A stretch of DNA of 64,000 nt from Lytechinus variegatus (lineage: Eukaryota > Echinodermata > Echinoidea > Temnopleuroida > Toxopneustidae): positions 66,190,697 through 66,254,696 of the forward strand of contig NC_054741.1 in assembly GCF_018143015.1 (NCBI RefSeq), in the 5' to 3' direction. Position numbers and translations under genes: made by a program. Each line of letters starts with the position of its first letter. Positions within the stretch are counted from its first letter, which is position 1. Shown one piece after another: positions 11,186 through 24,362 of the stretch. The notes below the pieces were generated by a model. It worked only from the letters and a program-made list of their open reading frames with translations, ran no database searches and had not been told where the DNA came from.

Positions 11186-12536
11186 GGAATCAAATCTAAC
11201 TAAATTTTTAATAGCAAGTGTGCATTTGAGACTTCTGTTGATATTTGGATTAAAGGCAACTCTTTCTGCAACAAGTCCAAGAACTTCAACTCACATACAT
11301 GGCAAGTAATTTTCCGTTAAGAAAAAAAACACCCACTTCCATTTTCTTGCCTTATTATGTACATTGTATTTGTTGTTACTGTATTCTATACTTTGTTTTG
11401 ATTTTTATTGGAACTGAATAAAACAATGAAAAAAAACAAACCTGTAATTCCGTTGCAAACTTGATCGAAAATGGAAATTCTTTTTTTGTTACAAAAAAAT
11501 GTACACAGCAATAACACCAATTCCATATTCTATTAATTCTTACATGAAAAGTAGTTTTTCCATTTGATTTACTGGTCTACGGAAAATTTAGATTTCTAAC
11601 TAATATCTGATTTACTGGTAACATAAAATCATCGTCCCTACACATTCTACCATATTTCAAGGAAAGGAAGGTGTCAGGACTTCTTTCACAAAAATGGCCT
11701 TTGGAGGGAAAGAAGAGGGGAGGGATGGGATTGGGGTAGTATCAATGGAGGCAGAATGGAAAAGGAAGCATTAAGCTAGTTTTTTCTTTCACAAGCTATA
11801 TTTTATTAAATTTTATGGTAACAATACATTTCACCTTCAACTCTCAATTACTTTCACAATTCACAATACCAAAGCAACACATACAAAAGAAGGAACAAGA
11901 CACATGAATTGGCATAAAATGTTCAAAACATTTTAATTTTGCATCTGATATTTCAAGACATCAATCTAAAACATGGAGAAAATCAATAATCTGGGAAAAA
12001 TCCAACTTCAAAGAAAACCATTAAAAACACATCACTATGGAAATATGATTCTTTTCTTTACCATTTCATCTGTTAATGTAATAATTACAAGCCACATTCA
12101 TAAGTTAATTCCTTGTAATCAAAATGAAGTAATATATCTTGCACATCAAGTTATTGTGGATAATATTTGTAGCACTGTATTGACTTTCACACCAAATAGC
12201 ATTTAAAATAACTATATTTCAAGAGATCTTCACAAGTTGCTAATTTCAAACCTACTACTGTGTAGTTATTAGAATTGTACCTCGATTGGTGTTGGTTTTG
12301 CAAACAGGCAAGAATCTTACCAGCTTGATACTTATGAAGGAAATGAATGTATATTTTTCTCATCTACAAATAAATTTCCATCAAGATTTAATCACGACAC
12401 TGATAGTAAGACACAACAATCCCATTTGCATTTAGATTAATGTCCTGAGGATAATTTAGAGCCTATCTAGCAAGCTATGAATATTTCTCATATCAAATAT
12501 ACAGGTTTGAGGACATAAGTTTGGTACGGTGGTGGT
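11186..12536 (-). other. COX4: Intergenic and probable COX4 3' untranslated region
   Basis: No coding signal. On the - strand the first good AATAAA-type signal after the COX4 stop lies near 11803 (TTTATT on +), so the transcript may end near 11790. 11700-11760 is a short G-rich stretch. Confidence 0.4.
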
Positions 12537-12673
12537 TTATTTCTTCCATTCATTCTTCTCGTAGTCCCACTTGGATGCTGTGCCGGTGACCGGACCATTC
12601 CTGATAGCAATCTCGCGTCTGAGCTGGGCTTCTTGCCACTCGGGTGACATGGTGTGTGGCAGGGGCGGCGAGA
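12537..12673 (-). CDS. COX4: COX4 coding exon 3
   Basis: Acceptor TTTGTTTAG. It encodes the intermembrane-space tail, with SPPLPHTMSPEWQEAQLRR and the ending DYEKNEWKK, then TAA at 12539-12537. Confidence 0.96.
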
Positions 12674-15600
12674 CTAAACAAAGAATGAGTAACAAATGAT
12701 AGAAAAACAGCGATTTAGGATAATTAGTTTAGACTCACCTTGGAGAGTTTCGTTTTTCTGAAATCATGTTGTTGCCAAAAATATCAAACATTTGCCAAAT
12801 GATCTTTCAACAGAAGACTTTCTCTGATGAGTTCAGTCCATGTGTCATAACAAAAAGTGTCAATATTCTCTCTCTGCCTCCATTTTGAATGGAGAATATG
12901 CATTTCAAAGTTTGTTTCTATATCTTATTAATATCGAGATTACCAGCAGTACTTTTCCCATTGATAGCAAGCCGATACTACACTTTCAAGAGGAAAATCT
13001 ACAATTTTACTCTCATGGAATCACGTTGATGACTTCTCACCACATTCACTATATGTACATTCCTCACTTCAATACATCTGCCTGTAAAAAACCCATACAT
13101 AAACAGTTAACCTATTACAAAGGCTGTGCATCTTTTTTTTTAATTTTCACTTTTGACTAGGGCTGAGCGATTATGTTTATTTTTAAACAAGTAGAGTGCC
13201 TCTGCAAGTCTTGCCTGCATTATTAGATTCAAATACAGCAGCAGTGATTATAAAATAAACACCATTCATATAATATAATACGTTCATTGACCCTAAATGA
13301 CATTTGACCTTGATCATGTGACCTATGACTTGTCAGTGATACTTGATTACCTCTATGTCCACATTTCATAAACTACCGGTATATCAAAATACTTTCAAAG
13401 TTCTAATGGCAATTCAACAATTACCCCCACCATGACTAAAGTTCAATGACCTTGAATGACCTTTGACCTTCGTCATGTGACTTGAAACTCAGGCAAGATG
13501 TTTAGTGTTATACCATTACCCTTATGCCCAAGTTTCATGAACTAGATCCCCAAACTTTGAAAGTTATGACGACATTTCAAAAACTTAACCTTGGTTAAGA
13601 TTTCGATGTTGATTACACTAGCATGGTCCAAGTTCATTGACCCTAAATAACATTTGTCCTTAATCATGTGACCTGAAACTCAGGTAGGATGTTCAGTAAT
13701 ACTTGGTTCCTCTTATGTCCAAGTTTCATGAACTAGGCCCATATACTTCTTAAGAGATGAGGACATTTCAAAAACTTAACCTTGGTTATGGTTTCAATGT
13801 TGATGACGCTGCCATTGGAAAAAAGGCGCCTATAGACTTATAGTCTTGCTCTGCTATGCAGGCGAGACAAAATGAAACAATTCTTCATTATTTCAGATTA
13901 TAATATCTCAAAAAAACATTTCCTTCTAACAAAATGTTTTTTGTTGTTGTAATTTTGGATGGATGAAACAAAAATGAAATCTAATTTTTTCTGAAAATCA
14001 AGTTTGCTGTGAAAGAGGCCTTACACGGCTTTTTCGCTAAGTAAATTCTATTTACCGACGTAAAATTTATTTCATTGTATTCTATTCCATCCAAAATTTC
14101 AATAAAGGCAAGATATTAGATATTATTAAGTGAAAAAAAAATTCGTTTCATTTTTAAAGTAAACTGACATTGAATAAATAGATGCCAGATTTCCAAGATA
14201 GCTGCTTGCATGAAAATAAGTTGATTTTAAGTGACGTTCTGGATGATTTTATCTTTATTTGGGTAACTTAATATGCTGTTGAAAATGCAAATATTCTGTC
14301 TTTTTGGATGGAAATATTGCATAGTTTCACTTCATTTTCCATTCAAATTAGAAATATTCATTAGTGATAAATACATTCTTAATCAATTTTGAAGCATAAT
14401 ATATATTTGATATGAATTAAGGGAATATTTAGTTAGTTTTAAAGTATTTTTGGTCAATTTTTCCAAAACAGTTTAAACGTTTACCAAAATTTGTAAATAT
14501 TTTTCATGTTAATAATTGGTTACACGATTTGACTTCGGCCTACTTTTGATCCTTCAATAACAAAGCATTATGAGGAACAAATAAAACTGTGAAATATATT
14601 CTGGGGAATAGATATTTACAAAGCATAAGCAATTTTTTTGTCTCGCCCACTTAATTATATTAAATTGTATCTAAACAGAAACAAGTGGAATGCCTCTGGC
14701 TGTCTCACCTGCATCACGCGGTTCAATGTAGCAGCAGTGCTGACTTTGAATACTACTCTATACTCGCACAAGATGTTCAGTGATACATGGTTACTCTTAT
14801 GTCCACTTTTTATGAACTAGACCAATAAACTTACAGAGATATGATGGTTATTCAACAAAAAAACCCCAACATGGCCAAAGTTCATTGACCTTACATGACC
14901 TTTGACCTTGATCATGTGACCTGAAACTCGAACAGGATGTTCAGTGATACATGATTACTCTTATGTACAAGTTTCATGAATCAGATCCATAAACTTTCAA
15001 AGTTATGATGGTAATTCAATAGATACACCCAATTCGGCCAAAGTTCATTGACCTTTGACCTTGGTCATGTGACCTGAAACGTGCACAGGATGTTCAGTGA
15101 TACTTGATTACTCTAATGTCCAAGTTTAATGAACTAGACCAATAAACTTTCAAAGTTATGATGGTAATTCAACAGATACCCCCGATTCGGCCAAAGTTCA
15201 TTGACCCTAAATGACCTTTGACCTTAATCATGAGACCTGAAACTTGCACAAAATTTTGAGCGATGCTTGATTACTATTATGTCCAAGTTTCATGAATCAG
15301 ATCCATAAACTTTCAAAGTTATGATGGGAATTCAACAGATATCCACAATTCGGCCAAAGTTCATTGACCCTAAATGACCTTTGACCTTGGTCATGTGACG
15401 TGAAACTCATGCAGGATGTTCAGTGATACTTGATTAACCTTATGTCCAAGTTTCATGAACTAGGTCCATATATTTTCTAAGTTATGATGACATTTCAAAA
15501 ACTTAACCACAGGTTAAGATTTCGATGTTGATTCCTCCAACATGGTCTAAGTTCATTGACCCTAAATGACCTTTGACCTTGGTCATGTGACATGAAACTC

Positions 15601-18600
15601 TAATAGGATGTTCAGTAATACTTGATTAACCTTATGGCCAAGTTTCATGAACTAGGTCCATATACTTTCTAAGTTATGATGTCATTTCAAAAACTTAACC
15701 TCAGGTTAAGATTTGATGTTGACGCCGCCGCCGCCGCCGTCACCGCCGCCGTCGGAAAAGCGGCGCCTATAGTCTCACTTTGCTTCGCAGGTGAGACAAA
15801 AAACTGGGATGGAATAACATTTGTCACAGGAGGCTTGAATGTAAACTTTAACATTGACCTTACCATGTGACCTCCGAACACAATAATATGCAGGTCTCCT
15901 CAGTACATCTAAAACCGAAGTTTGAGTAAAAAGTAACTGTAACGTTGACCTGAAAATGACCTTTGACCTTACTATGGAACCTCCAACTAAAGCAAAACAT
16001 ACAGGTCCCCTAAGTACATCTACCTTCCAAGTCTACAGTTGCAGAGTTACGTTTCATAAGAGAGTCTTGCATGTACCTTTGACCTTAACATGGTATCTCT
16101 CACTGCAGCATAAAATGCAGATCCCCTAAGTACATTTACCATCCAAGTTTGGTTGAAAAGTGACCTACGGTTGTTGAGTTATGTGTCATAAGGTTTGTGA
16201 CAGACGGAAGGACGACATTTGGATCCCTAAGTCTCGCCTTCACCTCTGGTGGGCGAGACAATAAACTTAAAATTCCAAGTTGATGAGAAGGCCTAGCATT
16301 ACTCAAGTTGACGAAGGTAATTGCCTTGGGTGCCCACCTCAACTATTTTGCTGCACTAAAAATTCCCTTTTTTCAACAAAAATTGCCTTGCCCTCTCAAG
16401 GGCTTATTCTGAGGCTTGACGACAAATCCTTACAAAAAAAAGTGTCATATACTTACTGTAGGCCTTCTGGAAACCATAGATGACAGCAGAGAAAGCCAGG
16501 GCTATACTCACTCCACCAATGATGTATTTCCATTCACCGGTGGGTGCCCTCATTTCAGAGTAGGTCTTGTTGAAGCTCATCCTGTACACTGTTAACAATT
16601 TGCAAATGGAACAAAAGGGAGAAGGAACCAGATATGAATAAGGTATTGAGATCCATATCATCTAACGGGGGGGGGGGGGGGAGGCTCAGCTTTTTTATAC
16701 AAAGCTGTTCATAAAACTAGGCATTTGTTATGCTACGGTCACACCAAAGAGATCGACTCCAAGCTGACCAATGATATGCCATTCAAACTAACGTAATAGA
16801 TTTGATCAGTCAGCAGCCTGATTTTTTGGTGTGATAGTAGCTTTAGCTGCTATTCTCAAAGGGGGAATCAAATCAATATTTTACAAATAGTAAACTTTGC
16901 ACTAAATGAAAAGTAATAGGATTTTGAAACAGGGTGCGTTACACTTTTTGGCGAAAATCTTTCCATAGGTTATGCATTACTTGTACTCAAGAATGTGCTG
17001 AATAGGATTTCTATTTAGTGTCTTTCAAAATGGCAATGAATTTCTATATTTTAATGCTTGTTCACAATGAGGGTTTACATTTTATTTAAACTATAGCTGT
17101 TGGGAATTAACCTTAGTGATAATCTGACTTAGCACAGACCAAAGAACATTTTCTGCTTTTTTGTAATTGAATTTTGTATGAGATGAAACAGGCATGAAAA
17201 ATAAGCAAAATTTGCATAATCCAAATAAATAAGTTCCTGTCTAATGAAAATCAAATCAATTCAACTTCCAACAAACACTCAAAGGGATTTTTCATAATCA
17301 TTAAGCTGTTCATAAAGTTATAAAGTTAACAACTTTATGAAAGAATTGAAAATAGTGCTAAATCAATTTCAATCGCAAAAGCTTTTAATATCTGAAAGAG
17401 ATGCACAGTGTATGTTAAATTTGACAAGGTATTCAGCAGTTGTTTCAAATCCAAAAGTGCAACAGCGAAAAAAATACACGGGGGGGGGGGGGGGGGGGGG
17501 GGTGAGCGAATTCGCCCCAGAAATGCCTAAAGTCGCCCTCGAAATCACCCAAAATCATGCTTTCGGGGGCGACATAAAAATTAATGTAGCCCCCGAAATT
17601 ATTGCCGAGCGATAGCAACTCAGCGACCCACGCCATATGCTCGAGCTCTGCTTACCATTTAAACATAATAAAAAATCTGCACTCAAAATCATGAACAAGC
17701 CTTGGAAATAGCGAGCACAGTTTCAAATTCCAAAGTTGCGTCTTTTTCTGTACGTTTTTCCATACCGGTACACGTGGTATGAAAAAATAAATAAACACAA
17801 AGGTCGGGAAAAGGTTGCATGTATAGGGGTCCATTATGACTACCACCATGTGCAATTTCTAATGCACATTTTCCCCTACAGATATCACAATTCTGTGATA
17901 AAATAACTCGAATTACACAGAAAATAAATCCCAGAGTCTAGTAACCTCGCATCGATGAGTTGTCATTCGGCTTTGCTTTTCAAAACAGCCTAGTAACATC
18001 CAAATTAACTTTATAACTTAAAAATCATTTGATTTATTTCTCTAGGGGATGAGGTAAATATCAGACAATAAATCATCAAACAAAGCTCAATCTATTTTAC
18101 AAGACTGGCGGGAGGCTCACGCACGGACGGATTGGTGCTTGTATTAGCTAGCCAGTCTGAGCTCTGTCTCTGCCAGAGCTCTGGGGGACAATTCGCTCAG
18201 TAAAGGCCTCAATGATGGTGATTTTCTGTTTCAGAGTTTACATTTCGGGTATATTATTTAAAACTACCAAAATTTTTTGATGATTTCTTCATTTACCTAT
18301 TTAAGTTATTAATGAGTTCATTCTCACCAAATTTAGACCCCCCCTACAGAGAAATGCAATTTTCGTGGAGATATGTGTTTTCAAAGAACTTCAGGAAAAG
18401 TTAGGGTATGTGGGCCTTTTTTACATGGCCGAATACAGGTTATTGTACTGGAATAGATTGAGTAGAAATTAGATATTGAATTCATTTACATCCAGTTCAA
18501 CTCACAGTCACACCCACATAAACACACCCACATGCAAGAGTATAAGCATAAAAAAGTAACTTTATAAATCATACATTATTAAACAATAATTCATTTCATA

Positions 18601-20543
18601 AGTGAACAGGTATTCCTCAAAATACAAAAACGTGGCATTTGAAAAGACAGGGCTCCACACTAACCCATTTTTTCTACTGGTCCAACCTATTCATGTCGGA
18701 CCAGTAGATACCCAGTTTTTCAAATTTTTACTGGTCCGAACCTAAAATCTACTGGTCCCCAAAATAAAGAAAACATTAAAAAAAAGGCGCAAGTTTATTT
18801 GTCTAGCCTTTCGTTACCTCCCTCCCCCCCCGCAATGAAATGAAGGAATGGAGGACAAAAAGAAAGCAAGACAGAAACGAAGAAGGAAAGAAAGAAAGAA
18901 AGGAAGGAAGGATAAGGAATTAAAGGAAGGAAGGAAGGAAAAGAAGAAAGAATAAGAGAAAGGAATGAAGGAAGGAAAGGGAGGAAAAGAAAGAATAAAA
19001 AAGGAAGGAAGTAAAAAAAGAAAAGGTAAAAAAAGGATAGATGTGAAGGAAGGAAAAAAGAACTAAAGAAGGAAAGGAAGGAAGGAATAAGAAGGAACAA
19101 AAATAAGAAAGAAAGAAAGAAAGAAAGGAAAAAAGAAATGAAGGAAAGAAATGAAGCAAGCAATACAGAAAGAACAAATCCGGAAAGTAGTAAAGGAAAG
19201 AAAGAAGAAGCAATAAAAAAAGAAAGGGTTAAAGGAGAGATGGAAAGAAGGACAAAAGAAAGAAAGAGGAAGGATTGAAAGAAGGAATTAAGGAAGAAAT
19301 AAAGGAAAGGTAAAATGATAGATAGAAGGAAAGAAAGAAAGAAATAAAGGAAGGAAGGGAAAGAAGGAAAGACCCAAGCAATATAAAAAAAGAAAAGGTA
19401 AAAGAATAGATGAAAGGAAGAAAAAAAGAAAAGAAGAAACAAAAAAAGGTAAATAAATGATTGGTGGAAGGAAGAAAGAAACAAAGAAAGTAATGAAGAA
19501 TGAAGGAAAGAAAAGGGTAAAAGGAAGGAAAGAAAGGAAGAAGAAGATGAATATAGGATGGATGGACTCAAGCATTAAAGAAAGAAAAATATCAAAAAGA
19601 AAGAAAGGAAGAAAGGAAGAAGGAAGAAAGGAAGGAAAGAAAGAAAGGAAGGAAGGAAGAAAGAAACAAAGAAAGTAATGAAGAATGAAGGAAAGAAAAG
19701 GGTAAAAGGAAGGAAAGAAAGGAAGAAGAGATGAATATAGGATGGATGGACTCAAGAATTAAAGAAAGAAAAATATCAAAAAGAAAGGAAGGAAGGAAAG
19801 AAAGGAAGGAAGAAAGAAACAAAGTAATGAAGAATGAAGGAAAGAAAAGGGTAAAAGGAAGGAAAGAAAGGAAGAAGAGATGAATATAGGATGGACAATG
19901 ATATTTTTTACTGGTCATGTCGGACCAGTAAATCTTCCTATTTCTGAAAATCTACCGGCCCGACAGCGATTTTTACCGGTCCGGGACCGTCAGACCGCCG
20001 CTAGTGTCGAGCCCTTGAAAAGAGCCCCCGAAATGCAAAAAGTAGTCCCGAAAGGTAGAAATGGAGCCCCTGAAATATAACTAAAATTGAAAATGGAGCT
20101 CTCGAAAAAAAAATAATTTTTTCCCTGAAGTGCAAAGTGTATTTTTTGTCAAATTCAAATGAAGTTGTCTCTATTATACATTTACTGTCAGCAAAATAAC
20201 TTGACCTCTCATTTTAGCACTTAACATTCAAACCATACATAGAGTCATGCATTACTTTCCAAACAGTTGAAGGGTGGACAAAGAGATTGCAACAGTTTCA
20301 CATGTATGTATTCCTCGACTTACATTCTTTCTTCTCAGCTTGTGACAGGGCTTTCCAGTCACCCCTCTCTTTGACTTTGAGTGCTTGCATGTCTGATGAG
20401 AGGTCAGCTTCCTTCATGAATCTGCAGTTGGGGGCGGGGTAGTCCAGTCTGTCGGCATATAGTTTGTCATGGAAGTTCCTCTTGGGCGTTTTGGAGACAT
20501 TGGAGGCAGCCCTCCTTACACTTAATCTCATTAAGGATGCCAT
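12537..20543 (-). CDS. COX4: Cytochrome c oxidase subunit 4
   Basis: Exons 20543-20324, 16588-16457 and 12673-12537 join to 162 residues. The nuclear-encoded subunit sits in the inner mitochondrial membrane and is part of complex IV, where it helps assembly and, in vertebrates, ATP/ADP control. Residues 1-22 form a basic, acid-free presequence (MASLMRLSVRRAASNV). The matrix segment carries DRLDYPAP, a family hallmark, and the ALSQAEKKELYRMSF block like the mammalian one. A single membrane helix spans about residues 94-113 (YIIGGVSIALAFSAV). The tail ends ASKWDYEKNEWKK, almost identical to vertebrate COX4. Length is near the mammalian precursor (169). Phases match at both junctions (1+2 bases each). 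The start is the only ATG after an in-gene acceptor and gives the presequence. Introns are large and filled with repeats. Confidence 0.97.
13165..13872 (+). mobile_element. DR1-rich element, in COX4 intron
   Basis: Internal blocks repeat AGTTCATTGACC, TGACCTTTGACCTT, CATGTGACCTGAAACTC and CAAGTTTCATGAACTAG. The right end is CTGCTATGCAGGCGAGACAAA. The family recurs at 14637, 28437 (reversed), 49487 and, in a variant, 54252. Confidence 0.8.
14637..15797 (+). mobile_element. DR1-rich element, best full-length copy
   Basis: It opens TTTGTCTCGCC and closes GCAGGTGAGACAAA, a short inverted terminus. The inside is five or more diverged direct blocks of about 160-190 bp, each with TGACCTTTGACCTTG (near 14896, 15049, 15212, 15375 and 15565), followed by a GCCGCCGCC-rich stretch. 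No coding capacity. Confidence 0.85.
15798..16261 (+). mobile_element. Second DR1 element variant, 3' part
   Basis: It follows directly on the previous element. ATGTAAACTTTAACATTGAC, CTACCATCCAAGTTTGGTTG and the end GGTGGGCGAGACA match 54252-55385. Confidence 0.75.
16457..16588 (-). CDS. COX4: COX4 coding exon 2
   Basis: Acceptor GTTAACAG, donor A|GTAAGT. It encodes LYRMSFNKTYSEM and the membrane helix. Confidence 0.95.
16589..18645 (-). other. COX4: COX4 intron 1, first part
   Basis: It holds G runs at 16666-16681 and 17480-17502 (23 G) and a possible decayed repeat at 17500-17600 with CGCCC/GGGCG phrases. No exon is recognised. Confidence 0.45.
17480..17502 (+). repeat. Homopolymer G tract
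   Basis: About 23 consecutive G; the length is likely variable and hard to sequence. Confidence 0.9.
18646..20015. mobile_element. Inverted-ended element swollen by a purine tract
   Basis: The left end AGGGCTCCACACTAAC is mirrored by GCTAGTGTCGAGCCCT at the right. Both arms contain ACTGGTC/GGACCAGTA phrases. Between the arms lies about 1 kb of GGAA/GAAA repeat (18840-19895). Confidence 0.7.
18840..19895 (+). repeat. Polypurine GGAA/AAAG tract with longer-period copies
   Basis: Almost pure A and G on the + strand for a kilobase. Its right part is a longer tandem unit marked by TGAATATAGGATGGA near 19547, 19732 and 19880. Long open frames here (F, S and L rich on -) are composition artefacts. 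Confidence 0.9.
20016..20297. other. Repeat remnant before COX4 exon 1
   Basis: Degenerate phrases of the type GAGCCCCCGAAA / GGAGCCCCTGAAA, then AT-rich sequence. Confidence 0.35.
20324..20543 (-). CDS. COX4: COX4 coding exon 1
   Basis: The ATG is at 20543-20541, ten bases after acceptor TTTTTCAG. The exon ends GAA T|GTAAGT. It encodes the presequence and the matrix N-terminal part (73 codons plus one base). Confidence 0.95.
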
Positions 20544-20922
20544 TTTGACTGCTCTGAAAAATGAATACATGTAAATATGGCAATCATTAAATGTGCATAC
20601 ATACGATGACAATTTTTTCCTGCTTATTCCAAAATCAAGGTCTACATGTATGGCAGTGTTGAAAATACTTTTTATTTCTATGGAGCCATTTTTCATTTTA
20701 GGGCAAGTCCAAGAATTCGCACATGTTATGTATGGGACATTTCAGAGGCTTTAAATAGTGTTAATTGACTTTGATTAGATTGAATACCCTCATGATGGTA
20801 GACATCTAGGAGAAGAATAATCATGCAAAAAATGGTGACATAGGAGCTTGACCTTTTAGAGAGAAAAGATGGGCCGTTACATATGGGACGCAGAAAAAAG
20901 ACAATTTTTAAAACATTTTTAT

Positions 20923-21531
20923 TTAAAGGACAAGTCCACCCCAACAAAAACTTGATTTGAATAAAAAGAGAAAAATTCAACAAGCATAACACTGAAAATT
21001 TCATCAAAATCGGATGTAAAATAAGAAAGTTATGGCATTATAAAGTTTCGCTTATTTTCAACAAAATAGTTATATGAACGAGCCAGTTACATCCAAATGA
21101 GAGAGTTGATGACATCACTCACTATTTCTTTTGTATTTTATTATATGAAATATGAAATATTTTCATTTTCTCATCATTGTCATGTGAAATGAAGTTTCAT
21201 TCCTCCCTGAACACGTGGAATTCCATTATTTTAACATTTTGTGCTTCAGGCAATGAGGTCCTAATCATCAAATTCGTAAAAATTGAAATATTGTATACAA
21301 TTAAAACAATAAAAAACAAAAGAAATAGTGAGTGAGTGACATCATAGACTCTCTCATTTGGATGTAACTGGGTCGTTCATATAACTATTTTGTTGAAAAT
21401 AAGCGAAACTTTGTAATGTCATAACTTTCTTATTTTACATCCGATTTTGATGAAATTTTCAGCATTGTGCATGTCTGATTTTTCTCTATTGATTTAAATC
21501 AACATTTTTGTGAGGTGGACTTGACCTTTAA
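20923..21531. mobile_element. TTAA-flanked MITE, copy 2
   Basis: TTAA|AGGACAAGTCCACC to GGTGGACTTGACC(T)|TTAA with a long internal mirror; the best-preserved copy. It lies in the untranslated COX4 intron. Confidence 0.88.
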
Positions 21532-22500
21532 GTTGAGAATTCTCTGATTCATTTGACAACTTGTAATTTAGTGAGATAAAAGTCACAATACTCTAGTATA
21601 TCCAAGGCAAGTTTCATGTCATAAGCCAGATCCCTCTAATTACAGACTCTAATTAAACAAATTAATGACAAGTACATATGAGACAATTTTCTCCATAATT
21701 CAAAAAATTGAAATAATTTCGAAAATATGCTTACCATTTTCATCATTTTGTGATTCAAATTCCATTTAGAAAGATGTTGCAAGGGTGGGGGGGACTGGGG
21801 AGTTGGTATGACATATTGATTACAATAGGCCTACCTAAAATATGATTTTTTGATATTTCTAATCGATATGTCATGCGGTCTCATGCCGACCCCCCCTCCC
21901 CCGAAAAAAAAAAACAATCAATAGAAGAAACTTTACACACATGTGAAAAACAATACAAGAAATCATAGTCTGTTTTAGATGAAAAAATGAAAAATAAACG
22001 TTGAAAACAAGCATGAACAATTAGCCATCAAACAAATAGCCTACATGTAACATTAACTTTACATCTCGCTTTTCTTTCATAAAATCATGCACACACGTAC
22101 AGCAAGCCCTTTTAACATATATTCACATTTTCTGATATTAAGAATTAGATTTCTTGATATCAAGAATTCATTTCTTTGTTTTTCTTTTGTTTTATTTCAC
22201 TTAATCATTTTACAATTTTTGTTTTCTTTTTTTCAATATACATGTACAATTCAAAAATTATTTTTGTTTATTTCCTCCTTTCATACATTGTTTTAATTCT
22301 GCAGCATATTTTTCTGTGATTTTCTCCTGCTATAATATGCTGGAAAAGAGAAAATAAACTGGATTTGGGGCCTGCATACATGTAATCTAGGTTTTACGAT
22401 CAAAAAGGAAGAAAGGAAAAATCATTGTTATGTTAATCTATCTGAGTTTGCTATATGCAGTATTTATTTACTTTACCATTTATGTATGTGTGCCTATACG
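21532..22500. other. Intronic AT-rich sequence, no gene seen
   Basis: G-rich and C-rich short runs at 21787-21800 and 21890-21902; otherwise no structure noted. Confidence 0.35.
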
Positions 22501-22504
22501 CACT

Positions 22505-23130
22505 TGTTCACTGCTACCATCTGGCCTGTGGAGAATCTACAGGTAGGACTATGGTATGCCAATGCTGTATAGAGCACACACTCTAAAAAATCATTAAAAT
22601 ATCACTTTTGTGACCAAAATTACTAATTTTCATATAGTTTTAATTTATTTATCATTACTAATGTGGGAATAATTTTTGTACTCACCAGAGCGCTCAAAAA
22701 CTTGAATTTTGGGCATATTTTTGTGTACGCCCTCTATTGGTGGAAAGTAATATGGCAAGAAAATTTTCATTTTTTGATCTCTATTTTTAATTAAGAAAAA
22801 ATGATATAAAGAATCAAATTTAAATAAGAGCCAAGCAGTATGAATTAACAGGTCTAATGGAAACTGTCAGTGTAAAAAAATCAAGCATTTGCCCCAAAGA
22901 AAAAGAGAAAATAAGCCAAACATTGCCACCCTTATTTTGTCACACATGGAGATATAACTGAGAACAAGGTTATATTATAACCTTGTTCATTGAATGAGTG
23001 GCTACCACCCTGCCTGTGGGGAATCTACAGGTAGGACTATGGTATGCCAATGTTGTACAGAGCACACACTTTAAAAAATCGTTAAGATATCTCTTTTGTG
23101 ACCAAAATTACTAATTTCCATCAGCTTGTT
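22505..23130 (+). repeat. Direct duplication of ~135 bp, ~490 bp apart
   Basis: GAATCTACAGGTAGGACTAT and GTGACCAAAATTACTAATTT occur in matching order at 22530-22640 and 23018-23120. Confidence 0.75.
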
Positions 23131-24111
23131 CATTGAATGAGTGCCTATACGGAGATTAAAAGTCCACACAACCTGAGTGGGAACGATACAATTCTTTCAT
23201 TCTCTTTCAATCATTTCATATTTACAATGATAGAACAATTTATATATTACCACAAAATAAGCAAAGTAAAATAACAGCAAGCACAATTACAAGATGTACA
23301 AAGAATAGTGGTAGTGACTGCAGAATATTTCAGAAGTTTTTTTAATTCATTTTTAATTAATGTTTTTCTTTATATTTTTCGGGCTACCAAACTTTACTAA
23401 TGGGCCACCAAAAAAAAATTATTTGAAGGTTTTGGTGGCCCGAACAGGCCACCACCAAAAAAAGTGAATGTGGAGCCTTGGTGTAGATTCTAGATTACTA
23501 AATAGAGTTAAATAAAATCTCGACCAATTTTTAATAAAAAAGATGGATTTTCAAGGGGAATCCATCTTTGTTATGGTCCTTCGCTTAAGACAAAGACACT
23601 ATTATAACAGTGTCAAGACGTCAATGATGAAGAAGATATCAAAAAAACATCATCAGTCGTCTCAAGTCAAGATTACTCATCTAGCCTAGGTAGGTTGTGT
23701 GTCCGGACGATCAATTTTACTTTTTAGAAAGACATTTGGAAAAATTTACAAGGAAAGTTTAATAAATTTTTAGTAAAAAATATCAGGATATATTATAGAG
23801 AACAAAATAGAAGATGATTGCAACTATTGAATTCGTATTTTTAGTGTAATTACTAATAGGCTTCAAAAATATACAGTGTCCGGACACCCGACCCGTAGTA
23901 CTCCCAGCATCCTGTACAAATCCGGTATTCATTGCACTGCTCTGCACTGCACTCTCTCTGTCTCTGCAGTGCAGCATCAAATTCACACCCAAGTTGAACG
24001 TTAGACTTAATATCCACGCAATAATCAGAATAATTAACCTTTTGAAAAACAAAAACAGAAATATTTTTACATCACTGCGTCAATTCCTTGGTTTGTAGCT
24101 GATTTTCTTAC
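23131..24111. other. Untranslated COX4 intron, no gene seen
   Basis: A GGCCACCAAA/TTTGGTGGCC hairpin at about 23401-23455 looks like a small element. The rest is unassigned. Confidence 0.35.
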
Positions 24112-24200
24112 CTCTAATTTCAGGCTTGAGTTACAACGGATGCCGGCTACCGGAACTTGATCCGCGAGAGAGTGTGCGAGGTCGAGGGTCGAATTAGACG
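24112..24200 (-). promoter_or_regulatory. COX4: Probable COX4 untranslated first exon and start region
   Basis: The COX4 start codon lies just after a splice acceptor, so an upstream noncoding exon must exist. On the - strand a CG-rich stretch free of ATG ends GAAATTAGAG|GTAAGAAAA at 24112, a strong donor. The 5' limit near 24200 is a guess. No TATA box is seen. Confidence 0.5.
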
Positions 24201-24362
24201 CACATATTATTTTGATAAACTAGATTTTATCTTAAATAATTTATAAAAACAACCTGAAATTTAAAATAAAATATTTTGAATTGAAAAAAATTTAATCAGT
24301 TTCGAGTAAATGAGGTTTTTCTTTAAAAATAAGATTAAGAAAATCATATTAATTGAACAATC

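Noticed and set aside
18795..19918. Long F/S/L-rich open frames on the - strand
   Set aside because: They are translations of the GGAA/GAAA purine tract, which lacks stop codons in several frames by composition.
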